From Geobacter sp. (GTDB lineage: Bacteria; Desulfobacterota; Desulfuromonadia; Geobacterales; Geobacteraceae), in the NCBI GenBank assembly GCA_003857395.1, contig RPRC01000174.1, forward strand, positions 1-13,629: a DNA stretch of 13,629 nt, written 5' to 3'. The notes beneath the pieces were generated by a model. The model saw only the letters and a list, made by a program, of their open reading frames with translations. It was not told the origin of the DNA and ran no database searches. Positions 1-5,740 of this stretch are shown here, in pieces (the first letter of the stretch is position 1; each line of letters begins with the position of its first letter). A program made the position numbers and the translations under genes.

Positions 1-2
1 AC

Positions 3-407
3 GATGAGCCACTCTCCCTCATCCTGCTCGATATCGATAATTTCAAAGGTTATAACGATACGTACGGACATTTGGAAGGTGACAGGGTTCTGGCGGTTCT
101 TGCTGAGGTAATCAGGGAAACCTTGCGAAGTGCTGATTCTGCCTACCGGTATGGCGGCGAGGAATTTACCGTAATACTTCCCGAGACCGAAGGAGAAAAT
201 GCCTTGCTCGTGGCGGAAAGACTCAGAAAGGGCTTTGAAGAAACCGTTTTGACACCGTTGCCCCGTTCGGAAGTCCATATGACGGTTAGTGTTGGCGTCA
301 CGCAGTATATTCCCGGCGAGGAGGATTCCGTTTTGATCAAGCGGGCCGACAGTGCCATGTATACCGCCAAGACCAGTGGGAAGAACCGGGTTCATCAGGT
401 CAGATAG
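3..407 (+). CDS. GGDEF-domain diguanylate cyclase, C-terminal part (5' end outside window)
   Basis: This is the C-terminal portion of a diguanylate cyclase, which makes the second messenger c-di-GMP from two GTP. The reading frame is open from the first bases of the window, so the start and any sensor domain lie upstream. Seen in the frame: an LLDIDNFKGYND metal/substrate segment, the active-site motif GGEEF (a functional GGDEF variant), a TVSVGVT strand, and the closing RADSAMYTAKTSGKNRV segment typical of the family end. The RSAD tetrapeptide lies five residues before GGEEF, the normal place of the RxxD inhibitory site, so product feedback inhibition is expected. The domain appears catalytically intact. 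Nothing can be said about the input signal. A strong terminator follows 54 bases after the stop. Confidence 0.95.
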   Translation, partial: DEPLSLILLDIDNFKGYNDTYGHLEGDRVLAVLAEVIRETLRSADSAYRYGGEEFTVILPETEGENALLVAERLRKGFEETVLTPLPRSEVHMTVSVGVTQYIPGEEDSVLIKRADSAMYTAKTSGKNRVHQVR

Positions 408-461
408 TGTTCGGGAGGTGAAAGGGGAGCAACTTCAGCAGTTGATACCGCCAAGACTGAC

Positions 462-505
462 AAAAAGCCGTTCCATCAGCAGATAGCTGGTGGAACGGCT
501 TTTTT
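462..505. terminator. Bidirectional intrinsic terminator between convergent genes
   Basis: A long hairpin has arms AAAAAGCCGTTCCATCAGC (462-480) and GCTGGTGGAACGGCTTTTTT (486-505) around the loop AGATA. All arm positions pair except one, which is a G-U wobble in the plus-strand RNA and a C-A mismatch in the minus-strand RNA. The A-run on one side and T-run on the other give a U-tract in both directions. It can therefore stop the cyclase transcript (+) and the permease transcript (-), whose stop codon is 40 bases away. Confidence 0.93.
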
Positions 506-544
506 ACTGGTGTAAAGGGGCTGTGATGCTTGTAAAGCTCAGCT

Positions 545-1846
545 TCACATCTTCGGATAAAAGATGAAAAAAGACAGCGAGATGAGCGCCAGAATCCAGG
601 CGCCGGCCGACACTTCCCTGCCCCGGCCGGAAAGTGTTTTGAAGAGCGGCCAGGCCAGGAGACCGGCGGTGATTCCCACGCCGATATTGTAGGTAAAGCT
701 GATCAGGACGATGGTGAGGAAGGCTGGAAGCAGTTCGGTGAGATCGTCGAAAACAATCCGGGTGAGCGGGCTGATCATAAAGCTGCCGATGATGATCAGG
801 GCAACGCCGTAGGCATGGGCGGGGACGGCCGTGAACAGCGGGGCGAAAAAGAGCGCTAGGAGAAACAGCCCCGCTGTCACAACGGAAACGAAGCCGGTTC
901 TGCCACCCTCTTCGATCCCGGCGGCTGATTCCACGTAGGCGCCGGTCGTTGTGGTGCCCAAGAGTGGTGCCAAGGTGGTGGCCAGGGCGTCTGCCAACAT
1001 CGGTTTTTCGATTTCCGGGAGGTTGCCGTCTTTGTCCAGCAGTTCGGCCCTGGCTGAAAGGCCGATCAGGGTGCCGATGGTATCGGCAAAGGCCATGACG
1101 AAGATGGTGAGTATCACCGGCAGGAATTTCGGGGTCAGCGCACCCGAAAGATCCAGCTGGAGAAAAATCGGTGCCGGGCTGGGAGGGAGGCTGACCAGGG
1201 TGTCGGGTACTTTTGTGACACCGGACAGCATGGATAACAAGGTTGTTGCCAGGATGCCGATCATGAGCGCTCCCCGGACCTTCCACAGCATCAGGAGCAC
1301 CGTAAGCAACAGTCCACAGAGGGCGAGAATAACGGAAGGTTCCGCCAGGTTGCCAAGCCGGACAGGTGCTCCGGGAACCCCGAGAACGACAATCCCGGTT
1401 TCATTCAGGCCAATAAAGGTGATGAACATGCCGATGCCCACGGCAAAGCTGTATTTCAGCGAAGAGGGAATTGCATTGGCCAGCCAGCTCCGTATCTTTA
1501 GCACGGTAAGGACGGTAAAGGCAACGCCGGCAATGAATACGGCCCCCAGGGACTCCTGCCAGGTAAAGCCGAGCGCCTTGACGACGGTGAAGGAGACGAA
1601 GGCGTTTTCGCCCATGTACGGGGCGATGGCAAAGGGTCGTTTGGCATAGATTCCCATGATCAGGGTGCCGAATGCCGCTGCCAGGATGGTGGCAGTGGTG
1701 GAGGGCCCGCGCGGAATGCCGGCCACTTCCAGGATGGCCGGATTGACGATGATGATGTAGGCCATGGTGACGAAGGTCGTGAAGCCGGCCAGCGTCTCTT
1801 GCCGGTAGGATGTCCGGTGTTTGTGGAAGTCAAAATACTTCTTCAT
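545..1846 (-). CDS. NCS2/AzgA-family purine base permease
   Basis: This is an inner-membrane secondary transporter of the AzgA branch of the NCS2 family (guanine/hypoxanthine or adenine permeases such as GhxP, PurP, PbuG), presumably nucleobase-proton symport. The 433-residue length matches the family. Recognisable segments are the N-terminal TLAGFTTFVTMAYIIIVNP, the APYMGENAFVSF stretch, FVMAFADTIGTLIGLSARA (the acidic TM8 region involved in base binding in the family) and the very conserved GAYVESAAGIEEGGRTG (TM10 region). Most of the rest is hydrophobic helices. The start ATG follows an AAGGAG (1859-1864) at a slightly long 12-base spacing. Substrate (guanine/hypoxanthine versus adenine) cannot be told from sequence alone. 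No purine-riboswitch sequence is visible in the 109 bases upstream. It follows the decarboxylase gene on the same strand with no clear terminator between them, so co-transcription is possible. Confidence 0.93.
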   Translation of the reverse strand: MKKYFDFHKHRTSYRQETLAGFTTFVTMAYIIIVNPAILEVAGIPRGPSTTATILAAAFGTLIMGIYAKRPFAIAPYMGENAFVSFTVVKALGFTWQESLGAVFIAGVAFTVLTVLKIRSWLANAIPSSLKYSFAVGIGMFITFIGLNETGIVVLGVPGAPVRLGNLAEPSVILALCGLLLTVLLMLWKVRGALMIGILATTLLSMLSGVTKVPDTLVSLPPSPAPIFLQLDLSGALTPKFLPVILTIFVMAFADTIGTLIGLSARAELLDKDGNLPEIEKPMLADALATTLAPLLGTTTTGAYVESAAGIEEGGRTGFVSVVTAGLFLLALFFAPLFTAVPAHAYGVALIIIGSFMISPLTRIVFDDLTELLPAFLTIVLISFTYNIGVGITAGLLAWPLFKTLSGRGREVSAGAWILALISLSFFIFYPKM

Positions 1847-1955
1847 GCTGATCTGAGGCTCCTTCTGCGGTTTTCGCTCGTTCGCCGCTAATCCCTTTTC
1901 CGGTGCCGGTCAAGGTCCCTGCTGCTCTTCCGGTCACTTGTCAACCTTGTGCGCT

Positions 1956-2738
1956 TCAGCGTTCGGCTTTTTCCAGGTCACGTCCGTGATCCTGTCCGAG
2001 GTCCCCCCGGGAAAATTCGGCATTTTCCGGAAGTGCCAGATGCAGCTCGCTAACCTTGTCAAGGGAGAGGAGCGCATTGTCGATCCGGCAGTCCAGGAGA
2101 TGGCCGCCAATCTTCCGGTCGGCGGAAATAAAATGGAAATGGTAGCCGGGTAGATTGATTCCCTTGGCGAAACCTGGGGTCCTGAAGCCGACGATTGTTC
2201 CGGAAAGTGCCTGGAACTGGAAGACCGTTTGCCGGCTGGCTGCCTCTGCCAGGCCTGGGTACGGTTTTTGTTGCGCGGGAACACTACGGACCTTGATAGC
2301 AGGAAAGGTTCCCTCGATTTTGAGGGCATAAAAATAATTGGCTGACGGGAGCAGCGCATCCAGTTGCCGCATCAGGTTGTTGAGGTCCGGTGCGGCTGCA
2401 AGGGGAAGCGTGGTCTCCGGGGCGAAGAATTTTACCACGGCAAAGGGTGTCCTGGCCGAGTCTGCAACCGGGAGAACCGTTCCATCCGCCTTGGCCTGGT
2501 AGAACGTGCCGTCAAGGGCAATCATTTCCCCATCCAGAGCATCGAAGGTGCCGATGCCGAAATCGCCGTTTCTTTTCAGGTCGGCAAAGCTAGTGCTGCC
2601 ATCGTAGGTACCGACGAGCAGTGCATCGATGGTCGATGCCTGGTAGATGCTATCGTCTTTTCGGTTGCAATGGCTGCATCCCGGTAAGAGGAACAGAGAG
2701 AAGACTGAAACGAGTGTAATTAGGCGGAGGGCTTTCAT
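1956..2738 (-). CDS. budA: Lipoprotein acetolactate decarboxylase (BudA/ALDC family)
   Basis: The protein belongs to the alpha-acetolactate decarboxylase family (EC 4.1.1.5; acetolactate to acetoin plus CO2). The family landmarks occur in order: STIDALLVGTYDG, GDFGIGTFDALDGEM, the segment around RSVPAQQKPYP, GTIVGFRTPGFAKGINLPG, and YHFHF...GGHLLD. The zinc ligands of the Bacillus brevis enzyme (His194, His196, His207) correspond to His200, His202 and His213. Its Glu65, Arg145 and Glu253 correspond to Glu71, Arg151 and Glu259, all with a constant offset of six, so the active site is complete. I chose the ATG at 2738 because an AAGGA lies just upstream and translation from there begins with MKALRLITL..., a signal peptide ending in the lipobox LPGC (Cys21, then Ser). 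A longer in-frame start at 2789 exists but is less likely. The product is 260 residues. The lipobox predicts a periplasm-facing lipid-anchored enzyme, which is unusual. The family call is firm; the physiological substrate is not. Confidence 0.85.
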   Translation of the reverse strand: MKALRLITLVSVFSLFLLPGCSHCNRKDDSIYQASTIDALLVGTYDGSTSFADLKRNGDFGIGTFDALDGEMIALDGTFYQAKADGTVLPVADSARTPFAVVKFFAPETTLPLAAAPDLNNLMRQLDALLPSANYFYALKIEGTFPAIKVRSVPAQQKPYPGLAEAASRQTVFQFQALSGTIVGFRTPGFAKGINLPGYHFHFISADRKIGGHLLDCRIDNALLSLDKVSELHLALPENAEFSRGDLGQDHGRDLEKAER

Positions 2739-3095
2739 GCAGCTTCCTTTCTGTCGCGAGAAGGACTTGGCTGTCAGAGTGGTCCACACCTGTCTTTGCT
2801 AGACGTAAGCGACAGAAATTGTCGACATCTGCGCGAATGTCGGGTGGCAACCTTCTTCTTAGTATCACAATTGGCAGAGAAATGAATATCTTTTCACTAT
2901 GTAAGATGACTTTTTCCTCTGTTCTCTTCCGGGGTGAGCGGTGAAGTTCAGCGTTGATCTTTTTTTGCGGGGAAGGTATGTAATGGATAAGCACCGAGGA
3001 GAGACAGTCGCCATTGTTGCCGAGATTGCGATCGTGAGACTCTGCGCTGCTGTCCCCGGCCAGCGAGTCGGCACATCTAACAATAAGGAGACACT
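2739..3095. other. 357-bp divergent intergenic region, no convincing gene
   Basis: This region separates the decarboxylase (-) and the thioesterase (+) and must hold both promoters. Short overlapping frames on both strands lack family resemblance, and the longest run into the thioesterase gene, so I do not call them. A TTGATC at 2954-2959 with a TATGTA 17 bases later is a weak plus-strand promoter candidate. The part next to the decarboxylase holds the TGTCG dyads listed separately. I see no riboswitch, tRNA or sigma-54 type (GG/GC) promoter. Confidence 0.5.
2810..2842. promoter_or_regulatory. Overlapping TGTCG dyads upstream of the decarboxylase
   Basis: CGACA (2810-2814) pairs with TGTCG (2820-2824) across five bases. 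CGACAT (2823-2828) pairs with ATGTCG (2837-2842) across eight. The two dyads share the palindrome TGTCGACA (2820-2827). They lie 70 to 105 bases upstream of the decarboxylase ATG. This could be a double operator site or a leader stem-loop. No known regulator motif is recognised. Confidence 0.3.
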
Positions 3096-3524
3096 ATGGC
3101 ACTCTGGTTTCGTGAGTATACCCTGGAGGAATTGAATCAGATTATGGCGGATACCCTTATCAGCCATGTGGGAATTGAGTTTGTCGAGATCGGAGACGAT
3201 TTCCTGCGGGCACGCATGCCGGTGGATAAGCGGACCCGGCAGCCCATGGGCATCCTCCATGGCGGTGCATCGGTCGTGCTGGCGGAAACTCTTGGCAGCG
3301 GGGCCTCAAATCTGGCCATCAATCGCGATGAATATTATGCCGTGGGGCTGGAGATCAATGCCAACCATATCCGCTCGGTGGCCAGCGGATATGTCATCGG
3401 CACCGCCCGCCCCCTTCATCTCGGCAAATCGACCCAGGTCTGGGAAATGCAGATTCGCGATGAGAAAGAGAACCTGGTCTGCGTGTCGCGCATGACGAAC
3501 GTGGTGCTGAAGAAGGAGACGTAG
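3096..3524 (+). CDS. Hotdog-fold acyl-CoA thioesterase, YdiI/MenI-like
   Basis: A 142-residue single-domain hotdog thioesterase. It resembles E. coli YdiI (MenI, 1,4-dihydroxy-2-naphthoyl-CoA hydrolase of menaquinone synthesis) and its paralogue EntH along its whole length. Shared segments include MPVDKRTRQPMGILHGGASV, the catalytic helix VVLAETLGS with Glu64 as the expected general base, VGLEINANHIRS and PLHLGKSTQVWEMQI. The gene has a good ribosome site, AAGGAG five bases before the ATG. Menaquinone is the usual quinone of anaerobic deltaproteobacteria, so a MenI role is plausible, but this family is promiscuous and no other men gene is in the window. It runs convergently into the rhomboid gene, with only seven bases between the stop codons. 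Confidence 0.88.
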   Translation: MALWFREYTLEELNQIMADTLISHVGIEFVEIGDDFLRARMPVDKRTRQPMGILHGGASVVLAETLGSGASNLAINRDEYYAVGLEINANHIRSVASGYVIGTARPLHLGKSTQVWEMQIRDEKENLVCVSRMTNVVLKKET

Positions 3525-3531
3525 GAAAAGG

Positions 3532-4257
3532 TCAGAACCGGTCCCGGCCTTTCGCGCCTGGCCAGCCGCCGAGCAGGAGCAGCAGTCCGATTCCGCCTAG
3601 AAAGCCCCCGATATGGGCAAAGTAGGCAATGCCTCCTTGTGCAGTTTCGCCACTGTTGACCCAGGTGGCGCTGATGAATTGGAGCAGGACCCAGTAGCCG
3701 ATGATCAAAAAGGCTGGAACCTCGATAAAGGTGAAAAAGAAAAAGATCGGCAGCAGGGTAAGTATCCTGGCATGCGGGTAGAGTATCAAGTAGGCTCCCA
3801 TCACTCCGGCCACTGCGCCGCTGGCTCCGATCATCGGGATGCTCGAGTGAGGGGCGCTGATCACTTGCCCTGCGGCCCCGGCAATTCCGCAGGCAAAATA
3901 AAAGATGACGAATCGGAATCTGCCGAGAACGTCCTCGATATTATTGCCGAAAATCCAGAGAAAGAGCATGTTTGAGCCGATGTGGAGCCAGTTGCCGTGC
4001 AGAAACATGGAGGTGAAGATCTGGTCCCAGGCGTTCGACGGCTCGGAGACCAGTTTAGCCGGTATCAGGGCATATTTGGCGACGAGTCCGCCGACAAAAT
4101 GATTGACCTGCACGACGCCGCGAGCCGTTTCCACCAGCACCTTTTCGTAGTGGCCGCTCAGTCTGTCCTGGATGAAGAGCAGGACGTTGGCGGCAATCAG
4201 GCTGATCGTAATAATCGGAAAATTCTTGGTTGGATTGTAATCCTTGATCGGAATCAT
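3532..4257 (-). CDS. Rhomboid-family intramembrane serine protease
   Basis: This is a membrane-embedded serine protease that cleaves transmembrane substrates. Counted from the ATG at 4257 (241 residues), the catalytic Ser146 lies in IGASGAVAG (GxSG motif) and the partner His215 in YFAHIGGFLGG. The conserved HxxxN of the family is HIGSN (His92, Asn96) in the segment MFLHGNWLHIGSNMLFLW. Hydrophobic helices begin at about residue 13 and fill most of the protein. A conserved hydrophilic loop (about 31-80) lies between the first and second helices, as in many bacterial rhomboids. A frame extension to 4347 would add 30 polar residues. I reject it because a strong promoter sits inside that extension and places the transcription start on the A of the chosen ATG. 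There is no Shine-Dalgarno sequence before this ATG, which agrees with a leaderless message. Substrate unknown. Confidence 0.9.
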   Translation of the reverse strand: MIPIKDYNPTKNFPIITISLIAANVLLFIQDRLSGHYEKVLVETARGVVQVNHFVGGLVAKYALIPAKLVSEPSNAWDQIFTSMFLHGNWLHIGSNMLFLWIFGNNIEDVLGRFRFVIFYFACGIAGAAGQVISAPHSSIPMIGASGAVAGVMGAYLILYPHARILTLLPIFFFFTFIEVPAFLIIGYWVLLQFISATWVNSGETAQGGIAYFAHIGGFLGGIGLLLLLGGWPGAKGRDRF

Positions 4258-4263
4258 GCCTGT

Positions 4264-4292
4264 AGTATAGGAGAGGAAACGGGACCTGTCGA
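4264..4292 (-). promoter_or_regulatory. Sigma-70 promoter of the rhomboid gene, predicts leaderless mRNA
   Basis: On the minus strand, TCGACA (4287-4292) and TATACT (4264-4269) are separated by exactly 17 bases. The distance from the -10 box to the ATG at 4257 puts position +1 on the A of the start codon. The six intervening bases, ACAGGC, contain no usable ribosome site. Confidence 0.65.
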
Positions 4293-4354
4293 GACGGATT
4301 GCATTTTTTTCAGCCAGAGAGCGGGACTCGTCATGCTTGAAACGCATTCTCTAA

Positions 4355-4497
4355 CAGGTTGTTGAAAAACGTCGCGAGGAGGCCGAGATGGTAGGCGCAA
4401 GCAAATGAGGACGCGAGGCGTAGCAACGCGCTACGTTGAGTGTTGGAACGAGCGGCGACGCCCCAGATCGGACCCGCAGTAGTTTTTTAACAACCTG
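4355..4497. mobile_element. 143-bp MITE/REP-like element with terminal inverted repeats
   Basis: The ends are CAGGTTGTTGAAAAAC (4355-4370) and GTTTTTTAACAACCTG (4482-4497), inverted with one mismatch. Both ends are flanked by CTAA (4351-4354 and 4498-4501), which reads as a 4-bp target duplication. Internal complementarity includes CGTAGC (4419-4424) with GCTACG (4430-4435), and CGTCGC (4370-4375) with GCGACG (4455-4460), so the element can fold extensively. It has no coding capacity. It lies between the divergent rhomboid gene and the unknown protein gene and ends just before the latter's ribosome site. I recall similar sequences in Geobacter-type genomes, but this needs a search. Confidence 0.72.
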
Positions 4498-4520
4498 CTA
4501 AAGGGAGGAGGTGTCAGTTA

Positions 4521-5321
4521 ATGACCGTATCGGAGCTCCATGCGCAACCGGATAGTGAGCTTTCCCGACGTCTCTATCGTGCCCTCAAGGGGGGGCGGGA
4601 TGATATTCTTCGGTTGCTGGACGACCCGTCACTGGAGGTGATCAAGGCCCTTCTGAAAAATCCCGGCCTTGATGAGTCCTGCCTTCTCCAGCTCCTGAAA
4701 AGGTTGGACTTGACAGAGGATGTTCTCACGGCGGTCTACAGATTGTCGTTGACCGATACCAGCCACCGGTTGAAGGTTGCACTTGTTTATCACCATGCCT
4801 CACCGGATCACATAGTACTGACCCTCATTCCTCATCTTTACCTGTTCGAGTTGGTGACAGTCTGCTTTCTTCCGGGCGTAGCCCCGGACAGGAGTCTTGT
4901 CGCGGAGCGTGCAATCATCAAGCGCCTGCCAGAAACACCACTCGGAAGCAAGATAACCCTTGCTCGACGTGCACCCTCCGCTGTGGTGGAAGCACTTCTG
5001 CACGAAGGCCTGCCGCAGCTCATGGAGGCCTGTCTTGATAATCCTCGCCTCAAGCAGGTATCGATATTCAAATTGATCAATGGGCCAGGCGCCAATGCGG
5101 AAACTATTTCGGCAGTGGCTCGACATCCCCGCTGGAAGTCCCGTCATGAACTGAAAGTGGCTATCCTGAAAAATAATAAAACGCCGCTGATATGGTTTAC
5201 TGCATTCCTTCCAGGTTTGTCTCTTCGGGAGGTGAAGAACATTTACGCCTCGAGCCGTCTTTCGACTGCACAAAAGGTCTGTGTGGCGGAGGAGTTGTTG
5301 CGGAGAAGTGGTAAGCAATAG
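4521..5321 (+). CDS. Protein of unknown function with helical-repeat character
   Basis: I do not recognise a named family. The 266 residues are soluble, with no signal peptide and no membrane helix. They contain recurring units of roughly 20-25 residues built on a pattern like NP-x-L-(5-8)-LL-x-L: DDPSLEVIKALL, KNPGLDESCLLQLL, HHASPDHIVLTLI, DNPRLKQVSIFKLI, RHPRWKSRHELKVAIL. This resembles leucine-rich-repeat-variant or HEAT-like alpha-alpha repeats, which usually form protein-binding solenoids. The C-terminal stretch LSLREVKNIYASSRLSTAQK is more polar. The start ATG has a very strong ribosome site, AGGGAGGAGGT, nine bases upstream. That site begins four bases after the end of the inverted-repeat element, so the native promoter may have been displaced or lie in the element. 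No terminator is seen after it on the plus strand. Confidence 0.8.
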   Translation: MTVSELHAQPDSELSRRLYRALKGGRDDILRLLDDPSLEVIKALLKNPGLDESCLLQLLKRLDLTEDVLTAVYRLSLTDTSHRLKVALVYHHASPDHIVLTLIPHLYLFELVTVCFLPGVAPDRSLVAERAIIKRLPETPLGSKITLARRAPSAVVEALLHEGLPQLMEACLDNPRLKQVSIFKLINGPGANAETISAVARHPRWKSRHELKVAILKNNKTPLIWFTAFLPGLSLREVKNIYASSRLSTAQKVCVAEELLRRSGKQ

Positions 5322-5411
5322 CTCCAAATGGTGTGGACAGTTTATTTCCGGCCGGTTCAGGTGCCATATCGGCACATCTTGGAAAGTCCTTGCCTGGTTT
5401 GTCCCGAGGAT

Positions 5412-5439
5412 AAAAAAAGCGGGCGCTAGTAACGCCCGC
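5412..5439 (-). terminator. Intrinsic terminator of the candidate small RNA
   Basis: On the minus strand, GCGGGCG and CGCCCGC form a perfect 7-bp GC stem with a 7-base loop (TTACTAG). Seven T follow immediately. The plus-strand copy lacks a T-run, so the terminator acts only on minus-strand transcripts. It lies nearly 300 bases beyond the purE stop, too far to be the natural purE terminator. Confidence 0.9.
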
Positions 5440-5543
5440 AAGGATGGAAACGCGAATGGAAGGCGTTTCCCGGCAGAAATTCTTTGGGAAAGAAGGGGCA
5501 GGCTTCTTTTCGACAAATAGTTCGGGAGGAAAAATAAAGAGCT
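5412..5543 (-). ncRNA. Candidate small RNA, about 130 nt, C-rich loops and anti-Shine-Dalgarno stretch
   Basis: The transcript would start near 5543 (minus) under the promoter at 5550-5578 and stop at the T-run 5412-5418. It contains no ATG or GTG. Three stem-loops follow one another. The first is GAAAAGAAG/CTTCTTTC (5503-5511 with 5488-5495), loop CCTGCCC. The second is GGAAACGC/GCGTTTCC (5463-5470 with 5446-5453), a perfect 8-bp stem with loop CTTCCATTC. The third is the terminator. The unpaired 5' leader carries UCCUCCC (5530 down to 5524), complementary to strong ribosome sites including GGGAGGA at 4503-4509 in front of the neighbouring protein gene. Exposed C-rich motifs are typical of trans-acting sRNAs that block ribosome sites. 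It does not look like 6S RNA, because its pairing is local rather than one long closed rod. Presence of an RNA gene is well supported; function is inference. Confidence 0.65.
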
Positions 5544-5549
5544 GTACGT

Positions 5550-5578
5550 TATATAATAAAATAAACAGCGTGTGTCAA
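5550..5578 (-). promoter_or_regulatory. Near-consensus sigma-70 promoter of the candidate small RNA
   Basis: On the minus strand, a perfect TTGACA (5573-5578) is followed by 17 bases and TATATA (5550-5555) within a very AT-rich stretch. The predicted start is the A at about 5543. It is among the best promoter matches in the window and is not placed before any coding gene. Confidence 0.75.
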
Positions 5579-5585
5579 GGGAAAA

Positions 5586-5605
5586 GTATTCTGTCTTTTG
5601 AATAC
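5586..5605. promoter_or_regulatory. Dyad GTATTC-N8-GAATAC upstream of the small-RNA promoter
   Basis: A perfect 6-bp inverted repeat, GTATTC (5586-5591) and GAATAC (5600-5605), is centred about 52 bases upstream of the predicted small-RNA start. That is a usual place for an activator site. It could be chance in an AT-rich stretch. Confidence 0.28.
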
Positions 5606-5718
5606 ATTGAGTCCCCGAAGATTGCACTGAAACGGGCAGCGGTCAATCATCGTTCAAAGATTTTTGCATTGTTTCGTATGGAGGATGACAGCAACTTATG
5701 AAGTGGTCAGAAGGAGGA

Positions 5719-5740
5719 GTGAGAGGCTTTTGCCTCTCAC
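5719..5740 (-). terminator. Probable purE terminator hairpin overlapping the stop codon
   Basis: GTGAGAGGC (5719-5727) and GCCTCTCAC (5732-5740) form a perfect 9-bp stem with a 4-base loop, overlapping the purE stop codon. The bases following on the minus strand are TCCTCCTTCT, pyrimidine-rich but not a clean T-run. It may be a weak terminator or an mRNA 3'-end stabiliser. Confidence 0.5.

Noticed and set aside
504..1286. Long minus-strand frame (260 codons) overlapping the permease
   Set aside because: It lies in another frame of the permease gene, is rich in Arg, His and Pro, and has no family resemblance; the permease frame is clearly the coding one.
1847..1955. Possible purine riboswitch before the purine permease
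   Set aside because: The gap lacks the conserved loop and core sequences of the guanine/adenine aptamer.
2739..3095. Possible c-di-GMP (GEMM) riboswitch in the large gap, expected for a Geobacter-like genome
   Set aside because: The conserved GEMM core sequences are not present on either strand.
2941..3135. 64-codon GTG-start frame before the thioesterase
   Set aside because: No ribosome site, overlaps the thioesterase start in another frame, no similarity recognised.
4800..5627. 275-codon minus-strand frame antisense to the unknown gene and across the small-RNA region
   Set aside because: It runs through the small-RNA terminator and promoter and has no family features; the plus-strand gene has the strong ribosome site.
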